Shown here: piece by piece, positions 56,600-64,000 of the stretch
Layout of the letters: every line of letters starts with the position of its first letter
Position numbering within the stretch: the stretch's first letter is position 1
Assembly: GCA_958450365.1 (NCBI GenBank)
Contig: CAUEEP010000737.1
Coordinates: 1,539,501 to 1,603,500, forward strand
Source of the DNA: Mesorhabditis belari
Taxonomy: Eukaryota > Nematoda > Chromadorea > Rhabditida > Rhabditidae
Length of the DNA stretch: 64,000 nt
Direction of reading: 5' to 3'
The notes under the pieces: generated by a model
The model's input: the letters and a program-made list of their open reading frames with translations, nothing else
What the model was told of the DNA's origin: nothing
Databases searched by the model: none
Made by a program: the position numbers and the translations under genes

Positions 56600-58470
56600 G
56601 TTAGATTTGAAAAGCTGAAAGGTTGAAAGGCAAAGTAGCAAAGCTAGTGGTAAAAGAAGATTCTAGCAGCTGAGTATAGGATTTTGGTCAGATTTGGCTC
56701 CAGGAGAAGCGATCACTTTAGGAAACAAAATGGCAAATGGTAAACAAATGGTAGAGTCATTTGTTGACCTCAAAAAAATAAACAATCGAATCAGATTCTC
56801 AAGAGATGGATCTCAAGGATGGGGTGAAACCCTGGATAGAATAGGAAAGAGATGGGATGGAAAGAAAGGGGAGGGTCAAGCTAGATCTGGGGGAAGGGGC
56901 GGGGCTAGGAGCCTCTAGCCAGCCTAGCACCTCCCCAACCCATGAAAGGACCCCTTCCCTTTTCATCACAATGCCCACTCAAGCCTTGGTAGAAGAGAGA
57001 GTAGCTTTCTTCACCTTTCACCCCTTTCCATTCTAATCCCATTCATGATCCGGCTTGTCTTCTCCAGCCAGAATTCGTTCAATTCAATCCAGTCTCTCGA
57101 TTTGACGAGTTTCATGAAATTTACATCAAAAGACAAGAAAAAGTCGTTTAGTGACGTTTATTTTTAAGAATTTAGATTCGGAACACATCTCTGCCCTCAA
57201 TTCCCCTCATCACAATGCCCACTCTTTCTCGAGAGAGTAGCACCTTTCATCCATTCTTCCTCTTACCCCTCAAATCCCATCCATAGCCTGGCCACTTCTC
57301 CCTCCCCGAACAACACTGACCAGGTGGACGCAATTTGCATGCCATCCTCTCCCTTTTCTTTTCTTTTCTATACAAAGCTCCCCTAATTAAAGAAGGCGGA
57401 AATTGGGAGGGATTTGCCGAAATATAAGTGCAAATGTTTAGATCTGTCCTATTAGGCTATCAAATTTGAATCAATATTTAAACTAAACATTAGCAATATA
57501 GGATAGTAATCAAAAGCAATAGAAGCTAGAGAGTTTTAATTTACTTACAAGAGAATATCAACTAGATTTGATGGCCAAATGACATGTGTCATCGGTTATT
57601 CGACGCAGAATTCAACGCCGATTTCGAAACTGCTTTCCATGAAGCACTCTGTCAAAAGTTAAATGCATGCAAAGTTTTGTATGGGATTTCAAAAGTCACA
57701 CCCTGAGTTTATAAGCAAATTTCCCAGAAGCTTTTGGAAGCGGTGGTAGCCGAGTGGCAGTGGGTTAGAATAAAAAGCAAAGACGCTGTTCGAGTTCGTG
57801 TTCGAGTTCGCCGTTCATTGTCCACAAGTGGCACACATTGTCCACCACACCCAGTTGACATTCCCTTGTCAGTAAACTTTTCAGAATTCATTTGGCGGTG
57901 GTGGCCGAGTATACTTATCAGATAACGATTATCAAAATAACTAAAAAAAGATACGAGAGTTGTAAGATGTAAATTGTACTTTCAAGTTCTAATTGAAATC
58001 GTTTGATGTAAAATAAGGAAATTAGATATGTTTAGATATTATCAATAGATAAATAACATGTTTATGTAACATTGTTATTGTTCTGTTGTTCTGAAAGGAT
58101 TCAAAAATGATTCGAAATCGTTTTTGGATAAAAAGATGTCAAATTGATCTCATAACAACAATGATTCAGAGATGGAAGAGAAAGGATCGGTTATATTATA
58201 AAATTTCCACATTGATCAGTAGATATTGCGGTACAAGTTTTCCCCAAAATCGAGTCCTACTCGTGAACATCAGCGGCAGGTGAAGGGGTCGTCTGGCTAC
58301 GAACCAATGCAGCCAGCGTTGGTCCAAGAATATCCTAAAATAGCTTGGTTTTGGATGACGGTAGAAATATAGGTTTGAATAGCTAGATTTGATCATTATG
58401 TTCCTTCTTAAATATAGATAGATTTGACTCTTCCTTAAATTCCCGGCCATTTCCAAAAATTGCAAAAGAT
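56600..58470. other. Intergenic upstream region of the Flamingo-like gene
   Basis: Contains a purine-rich stretch (56,850-56,925), pyrimidine-rich segments, and two tRNA-Ser/Leu-like D-arm fragments near 57,740 and 57,892 (GGTGG-AGCCGAGTGGCAGTG; GGTGGTGGCCGAGT). The first is followed by a GTTCGAGTTCG B-box-like repeat. No gene was recognised; promoter elements could not be identified with confidence. Confidence 0.4.
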
Positions 58471-58471
58471 C

Positions 58472-58544
58472 TCGACCACGGAAGGATTCGAACCTTCAAT
58501 CTTCTGCTCCGTAGGCAGACGCGTTATCCATTGCGCCACGCGGC
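58472..58544 (-). tRNA. tRNA-Arg (anticodon ACG)
   Basis: The minus strand gives a 73-nt cloverleaf. The acceptor GGCCGCG pairs with CGTGGTC (two G-U pairs). D arm GGCGCAATGGATAACGC; anticodon stem TCTGC/GCAGA with loop CTACGGA (ACG); T arm GAAGGTTCGAATCCTTC; discriminator G. Both the A box (TGGCGCAATGG) and B box (GGTTCGAATCC) are intact. It decodes CGU, and CGC/CGA through inosine. This is the only full, well-paired tRNA in the window. Confidence 0.96.
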
Positions 58545-58559
58545 CATGTGGCGGCGGGG

Positions 58560-59240
58560 CGAGTGATGGACTTTTGTGCTGACATGGCACAAAAAATTCG
58601 TTAATTCGCTAAGTGAAATAGCTCTTTGAGAGTTATTAAAGTTAACTTTTGATTTTGAATGAAAACTTTTGAATAAAGGATGGAGAAATAAAACTCTCAT
58701 CGTTCCATCATAGGCTTAGCTTTATTTTGGTGGTTTTCAGGGTGTAGAATTTGTTCTAAAAAACGAAAAATACAGCTACTTCTGTTCAAAAATCAATGCC
58801 AGAGATTTTGGCGTAAATGATTCGGCTTTTGCCTTCAATTCTTCAAACTTTAAACCCTTTTGAGCTTTTCCCAGGTATTTCTCTTCACTAGGGTGCAATT
58901 TTAAAGTTCGAACACTTCAAAATCTTTATCACAATTAAAAATTCTAAATAAAAACGAAAAAAGAAAAAAAACAACATTAAAACAAACCCATTTCGATTGC
59001 TATATAGAAAAAAAAGGGAAAAATAGAGAAATTTTCATAAAAAAAATATAGAATCTTGACTAGAAAATGGCTTTTTTTTTTACGAAATAACAAAAAAAAC
59101 GATCACAATTGTTGATCACATAGAAGAAAGTTCAATCAAAAAAAAGTCGATTATCTATAAAGCTTACAGTACTCAAAATCGGATTGTAAGTTTTATAGTA
59201 CAAAATAAAAGTTTACCATCTAAAACACTTAAAATAATTT
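58560..59240. other. Intergenic AT-rich DNA
   Basis: No coding or RNA feature supported. Many A and T runs. Confidence 0.4.
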
Positions 59241-59560
59241 TATTTGGGGGGGGGGGGGTTGGGGTTTTTTTTTCGGCGGGTTTTTTGGTTTTTTTTCTTT
59301 TGGTCCTTTTGCCTTTTTTTTTTTTAAAGGGGTTTTTTTTTTAAATTTTTTTTTTTTTTTGTAAATATATAAGTTTTTTTGTGTTACCCTACCCAAAATC
59401 CCCAAAAAAAATAAAATAATTTGGGGGGGGGAGGGGGGGTGGTTTTTTTTTGCGGGGGGCGCTTTCGGGGTTTTTTTCCCCCCTTTTCGCCTTTTTCTCC
59501 GTTTTAAAATTTCCCAAAAAAAAAAAAATAAAAAAATTTTAATTAAAATTTTTTTTTATA
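59241..59560. repeat. Extreme homopolymer G/T/C tract, likely unreliable sequence
   Basis: Alternating G runs (up to 13), T runs (more than 10) and short C runs, twice in similar order (59,247-59,350 and 59,424-59,520). Base composition is unlike any neighbour, and two half-copies look like collapsed or low-quality consensus. Confidence 0.7.
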
Positions 59561-59738
59561 GGGTTTTTGTAGAATCGAAATTTTGGCATATCAGAGCTTG
59601 TGGAACCAATTCGAAATGAAAGACAAAACGGCTAGATCAAATTACAGAAAATTGTGGATTTTTCTCTTTGTATAACTCCGTCCGTTCGCTTCCACAAGCT
59701 CTGATATGTCAAAATTTCGATTCTACGCCCTAAAATTA
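59561..59738. mobile_element. MITE-like inverted-repeat element
   Basis: GTAGAATCGAAATTTTGGCA with TATCAGAGCTTGTGGAA at the left mirrors TTCCACAAGCTCTGATATG with CAAAATTTCGATTCTAC at the right. Arms are about 38 bp and the element is non-coding. Confidence 0.85.
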
Positions 59739-60436
59739 CCTAGAAAAACAACATTTGGAATAGAAATTGGTTAATATTAGCTTTTTTAAAACGCGAAAAA
59801 AGGTGCGCTAATGGGCTAAGTGCAGAAAAAAAGGTGCGCAAATGTCCGGGTGCGCAAAAAAAAAGGTCGCATTTGTCCCACTCCCAATAACTGTAAATTT
59901 TTCAATCTAGTATTTATTTATTAAAGAAAAATCAGATTTTTGAAAAAATTTAGAGAAAAAGAAGAGAGAGGGGAAGGGAGTTTCAATAAAGAAAGTTCAA
60001 TAAAGAAAGTTCAATAAAATACAATAAATCTTTTGATTATGTTGAATAGAAAATATGTAAAGTAAGATAAAATTAAATTTAGACTTATTTACAGTGCTTA
60101 GATCTTAAGAATTGGAAAGAAGCTTGTAAACAATCAGCATCTGGCACACTTGTAAATCAATAGTAAAACCATTTTGTTAACGCTAGCTTTTGCGACAGTC
60201 ATTACAACTATTCGGCTCTAGGGTAACCAAGCTGTAGACTACAATAGCTTTAAAGTATGCTACAGCTACAATAAAATAAACAACGGCACAACAAAAAAGC
60301 AACAAAAAGGAAAAAAGCTACAGCTACTGTAACCTTCACTTAGATTACGGTAGCTCGCATTTTAAAGGTCTTTTTATTGATTTTATTCAATCTTAGATTA
60401 ATTATAGCAAGAAAAATCAAGCATTTGGGCTATTTC

Positions 60437-60582
60437 GGCCGTTCTTTGCGCTCCGACGTAAACTAAATCGATCTCGCACACGCAATTCCTCATTTTTCTG
60501 GAAGCAGCGAGACTGCGAGAAAAATTGGGATCTCTGTATGCCAGATCGATTTAGTTTACATCGAAGCGCAAAGAACGACCGA
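60437..60582. mobile_element. MITE-like inverted-repeat element
   Basis: GTTCTTTGCGCTCCGACGTA with AACTAAATCGATCT mirrors AGATCGATTTAGTTTACATC with GAAGCGCAAAGAAC. Arms are about 34 bp around an 80-bp centre. Confidence 0.85.
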
Positions 60583-60715
60583 CCATGTCGACTTGTAAAC
60601 TACCAAAATCAGTGCCCCAACCCGCCTGTGTTTACAAACTTTTCACAAAATTCTCATACAATAGATCTACGCATGAAAATGTAAAAATTAACCTTAAACT
60701 TTAAAATCATTCAAT

Positions 60716-61866
60716 CTATACTTTAGTTTGAACATCTTTCAACTCTTCATCATTATCATCTTTCGTTTCAACGGTTGGAATCGGTTGATGAGTGGCACGA
60801 TAGGGGAATATACTGAAAATCATTTCATATAAATATCTAGCTTTATATATAAATTCCTTTTTCTTGTCAACTAAGAAAGTTTGAAAAGTGAAAAAAAGAA
60901 GAAATTTGAAGCTCAGACTCACGAATCTTGCTGGATAGGCTTAAAGAGAACTGAATATAAAAATATCATTTTATTCGACACGAATAATGAATTGCAACAC
61001 AAAGGAGGGAATTTTTACTCCTAATTACCCCTATTACCCAAATGTTGTTAAGAAAAAAAACCATAATACCGTATTTTCTCTAATAGTTTTCCCCGGCGAG
61101 CCGAGTTGGTGACTATTTCAACGGTTTCCAAGCTTTTGCAGAAGCTCAACACTCTAATCCCCCACTAGATCTAATCGTCAGCTACATTTTCCGACCCCAC
61201 ATCGATAGGTTCTGGTAAGCGGTTCTCGAGATTTCGAGGAATTTAGGCGACGCTCAGGGTGCAATACTAATAGAAAAAATACTGTAATGGGAAAAGGAAT
61301 CAATCTTTCTAGCCGCCGGTGATCGAACCCTAGGAAGGATAGCCTAGAAGCCTAAGGATAACCTGGAAGCCTACGAATAGCCTGAAAGTCTAGAATAAGT
61401 CTGGAAATCAGGCTCTGCTCTGACTGGGCCAAGTACTGGGCCAGTACGGGACTAAGTTTGAGTAACAATTGTAGCCGCTCCAGATCAAAGAAAACAACTC
61501 ATAATAATGGGAAAAAACCAATCTTTCTAGCCGCCGGGATCGAACCCTTAACCCCTCGACTAGACTTGTGTTTCGGTTGGCTCTTTTCGGTTCGGTTTCG
61601 GTTGCGGTTTGGTTCGGTTCGGTTCAACCGAAAAAATGATTTCTTATAGCTTTTAAAACACACTTTTTCAAGGGGATTTTAAGTTCAAAAGTTTTCTTAG
61701 CTGATTTTAAAATCATAGAATCAAAAATTTAGCAAATATACCTGTATCCAAAGACGGCTCCAATCACCATGATCGCTCCCAAAACGAAAAGATATGTGGG
61801 ATGGAAGTTGAACAACCAATACGCCAGCACACAGTTCAACACGATGGCGAATGAGGTGGCGAAGGC
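60716..61866 (-). CDS. SLC35A-like nucleotide-sugar transporter, C-terminal exons
   Basis: Exon 61,866-61,742 encodes two hydrophobic helices (FATSFAIVLNCVLAYWLFNF, TYLFVLGAIMVIGAVFGYR), matching the last transmembrane pair of SLC35A-family Golgi/ER transporters, which exchange UDP- or CMP-sugars for nucleoside monophosphates. Exons 60,950-60,923 and 60,812-60,716 join in phase and give a cytosolic tail (LFKPIQQDSIFPYRATHQPI, ETKDDNDEELKDVQTKV) ending in TAG. The join from the helix exon to 60,950 is off by one base, so an exon in the ~790-bp intron may be missed. No upstream exons (eight or so helices expected) were found before the plus-strand gene at 62.3 kb. They may lie beyond the window, or this is a fragment. 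Substrate cannot be told. Confidence 0.55.
61067..61288. mobile_element. MITE related to 21,918-22,143
   Basis: Starts ACCGTATTTTCTCTAATAG and ends CTAATAGAAAAAATACTGTA. The interior shares GTCGGAAAATGTAGCTGACG (reverse complement) and CGAGATTTCGAG with the other copy. It lies in the intron of the SLC35-like gene. Confidence 0.8.
61310..61565 (-). repeat. Pair of tRNA-derived fragments
   Basis: AATCTTTCTAGCCGCCGG(T)GATCGAACCCT occurs at 61,299 and again at 61,518. The minus strand reads GGGTTCGATC(A)CCGGCGGCTA, a B box/T arm. The first is followed by a CCTAGAAGCCTAAGGATA repeat. Confidence 0.55.
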
Positions 61867-62063
61867 CTGGAAATCGATGATAGGGTTTGAATTTGTTTCT
61901 TTTAAGCAAAATAATTCCATTTTCGGCTGACTTGACATTGTCTTTGAGGTCATATTTTAGTACTAGAATTACTAGACTTGCTTAGCGTTGGCTAAAGCCC
62001 CAGGTCAGTCGTCTAACCTGATCATCCTAGTCGGGCACACCTTGACTGCAATCGGATACGTGT

Positions 62064-62136
62064 TGATGTAGCTCATTGCTAGAGCGTTAGCCCGGTTCCC
62101 CAGATCGCAGGTTCGAATCCCGTCTATCCCCGTTTA
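62064..62136 (+). repeat. tRNA-like pseudogene
   Basis: TGTAGCTCATTGCTAGAGCG resembles a D arm and GCAGGTTCGAATCCCGTC a T arm with intact B box. The 5' acceptor half does not pair with CTATCCCC at the 3' end. Confidence 0.6.
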
Positions 62137-62331
62137 GCCCCGAGATCTTTCCTTTTATCGTCTAGTCAATCGACACTCTCAATAGATGCCAATGGCAAGT
62201 GCCGGATCACTTCGCAGTTCTCAAGGTAGAACAGTGTTACTTTTACTTATTGATTGATTCAGTTTAACTTTCTATTATCTTATTTCCTATTATTATTGTC
62301 AGTAAGTTTTTTTTAGAATCCAGATCATTGA

Positions 62332-63217
62332 ATGTTTCAAGTGGGAAGTGATGTTGATTTGGAAAAAGCCGAGAATGATCAATTGATCGAGGCTGAGGAA
62401 CAAGGTAAAGTTGTCTTTTAAACAAGGTAAATCTTTTAAATCAAAAATTCAACTTTGCCTAATTGAACTTTTTTAGATTTACAAATTCTAGAGTCAGCCG
62501 GCAGTTCAAGCAGTCTTGCGTCGACAGTTTCAGCGAAAGACAAAGAGATAACAATGGATGATATTGAATCAATGGATGAAATGCCAGAGATCGATTGTCG
62601 AGATTATAATGAAAGGGTGTGTTTGAAAGAAAAAGATTTAAACGAGTTTTAACAAGATTTTACAGTAGTTTGGTTAGTATTAGAAATCAGAAAATTTCCC
62701 GAACTGATTCCCGAGCCTTCCATCCGATTTCTTTGCTAATTTTGTCCACAAGCTAACAATGGCAATTACAAACTAACAATGGCAATTGTATTCCAAAACA
62801 ATTCGTCAAGAAACAAAGATGGAAATTGGTTCAAATTCTAATTTTAAGTCTAATCATCGCAAGAATGGAGTGACACTTTCTAGAACGACTGTAACGGTTC
62901 GTTTTGTATTGTAACTGGTTCGCTCTGTACTATTCTATTGCTTTAGGGTATTAATGTATGAATTGATCTATAAAACTGTTGTAAGAATTGATTCTAATAT
63001 CGAAATTCCTTTTCAGATGCCGATCCTCATCCCATCCACTCCACCGCCTTATCCCTCGCAAACTCCCGACTCTACGAACGAATTTCTGAACATCTCTCAG
63101 ACTTGTGAATGGAAATTCTTTCGTTGTCTTATCATTTTATTTCTCATCGCTCTCATCTTCTATTTTTCCTATCATTTATCGAAAGATCTCTTCAAAAAAT
63201 CGTACTCAAAACCTTGA
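62332..63217 (+). CDS. Small tail-anchored membrane protein with PPPY motif, unrecognised
   Basis: Exons 62,332-62,404, 62,477-62,616 and 63,017-63,217 join in phase into 137 aa plus stop. The first ATG lies 15 nt after a TTTTTTAG acceptor, which may be a trans-splice site. Residues 1-71 are acidic and Ser-rich (VGSDVDLEKAENDQLIEAEE, AGSSSSLASTVSAKDKEI, MDEMPEIDCRDYNER). A proline segment follows, with TPPPYPSQTPDS, a PPxY ligand for WW domains such as those of NEDD4-type E3 ligases. One hydrophobic helix near the C-terminus (CLIILFLIALIFYFSYHL) is followed by a short basic end (SKDLFKKSYSKP), so the N-terminus is probably cytosolic. No homologous family is recognised; PPxY-based ligase recruitment is an inference. 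Confidence 0.65.
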
Positions 63218-63501
63218 ATTTCATTTTCATAACTTTATTCAAATGAAAGAAATAAATTTGTAATGCTAAAGCTATCGATTTACAGTATGGCACTAGAAAG
63301 CCCGTCAATGTCCCGTCAATAACTCTACAAAAGAAGAATTGCGTGCGCTAGAGAGATTACGTTTAGACACCAAAGCACAAAGCGCACGAATAAAGCTCTA
63401 GATCTATCTATGAATCTATTAATTCATCACATTTTTCAGAGACAACTGTAATCATATACTTCAATGGTAATCCTCGTGATTCTTTTACAAAATGTAAACG
63501 C

Positions 63502-63592
63502 ATCTTTCTAGTGCACTCAATTCTTCAGTTTCCCATAGAAACGCTTTGATGTCACAAGAAAAATGATGAATTGAGTGCACGAGAAAGGATGT
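63502..63592. repeat. Small inverted repeat
   Basis: CATCTTTCTAGTGCACTCAA mirrors TTGAGTGCACGAGAAAGGATG across about 50 bp. The rest of 63,218-63,815 shows no supported gene. Confidence 0.7.
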
Positions 63593-63823
63593 ATTTCTCT
63601 GTACTAAAACTAAACTAAACTTTGAACTCAAAGTGTACTAAAAATCAAAACTATTCCCGATCAATCCATTTACCATTGATTCAGTCAATTGACACTTGCC
63701 ATTAGCATTTGTCTCACCTATTTCAAAAAGAAAAAAGGCAAAGTAGTCCAAAATCTATCTGTTTTTATTTATTAAATCTTTTATCTAAAACTTTATCAAT
63801 CATATCCTCTTCTTTCAGCTACA

Positions 63824-63950
63824 ATGATCTCTTTCACTTGTTTACAAGAAGAACAAGAAGATGTTGAAGCTGGAATGTCGCTGAAATGTGGAATGCTGGA
63901 ATGTCTTGAAGCTGGAATGTCGAAGAAAGCCGCCAATCAAGGGAAAAGTG
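63824..63950 (+). CDS. Possible first exon of a gene running off the window
   Basis: A TCTTTCAG acceptor at 63,811-63,818 is followed by ATG at 63,824, then 42 open codons ending at a GTGAGC donor. It reads MISFTCLQEEQEDVEAGMSL with a repeated pattern (GMSLK, GMLECLEAGMSKK). It could be a trans-spliced start. No family is recognised. Confidence 0.3.
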
Positions 63951-64000
63951 GTGAGCTATGAAAGTGTTAAGAATTCTTTGAAATTTCATAGAAATTCTAA

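Noticed and set aside
62064..62136. Functional tRNA gene
   Set aside because: The T arm is good but the acceptor halves do not pair and the anticodon stem is weak.

Overview
The window looks like nuclear DNA of a nematode, probably rhabditid-like. It is AT-rich, most introns are short (about 45-60 bp) with TTTCAG/TTTTAG acceptors, and there are many small inverted-repeat (MITE-like) elements, Tc1/mariner relics and micro/minisatellites. There are no bacterial-type operons. The recognisable genes are metazoan: SIAH, a Flamingo/CELSR cadherin receptor, an SLC35A-type sugar-nucleotide transporter, PP1-like phosphatases and a MAM-domain protein. Nothing fixes the genus.

Layout. (1) 1-7.4 kb: a minus-strand, many-exon secreted protein with MAM-like domains, flanked and invaded by repeats. 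(2) 8.0-9.3 kb: a plus-strand SIAH-type RING E3 ligase with a damaged splice donor and a replaced C-terminus. (3) 9.6-20 kb: a rearranged block whose core is a ~6.9 kb inverted duplication (10,296-17,205). Each arm carries a copy of an unrecognised four-exon coiled-coil gene. Different transposons interrupt the two arms: a Tc1-like element nested in a larger terminal-inverted-repeat element on the left, and a DD34D-type mariner on the right. A third copy lies at 17.9-18.8 kb. PP1-like phosphatase pseudogenes lie beside the copies, in two cases head-to-head with them. Copy A alone reads open through all four exons with matching splice phases (183 aa).

(4) 20-24.9 kb: a foldback element, a candidate helical-protein fragment, a MITE and a ~0.95 kb minisatellite. 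(5) 24.9-56.5 kb: one minus-strand gene of about 31.7 kb encoding a Flamingo/CELSR-like adhesion GPCR (signal peptide, about nine cadherin repeats, EGF and laminin-G modules, hormone-receptor-like/GAIN region, GPS, 7TM, cytoplasmic tail). Nearly every large intron holds its own tandem repeat, and several hold tRNA-derived fragments. (6) 56.6-60.7 kb: intergenic DNA with a good tRNA-Arg(ACG), inverted repeats and a suspicious G/T homopolymer tract. (7) 60.7-64 kb: the C-terminal exons of an SLC35A-like transporter (minus), a small tail-anchored protein with a PPPY motif (plus), and the possible first exon of another gene.

The genes do not form one pathway. The unusual biology is in the 10-20 kb block (unknown coiled-coil family paired with decaying PP1-like genes inside a transposon-dated palindrome) and in the repeat-laden introns of the Flamingo gene. 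Several genes need single-base corrections, at least two of them at homopolymer runs, so some apparent pseudogene lesions may be assembly errors.
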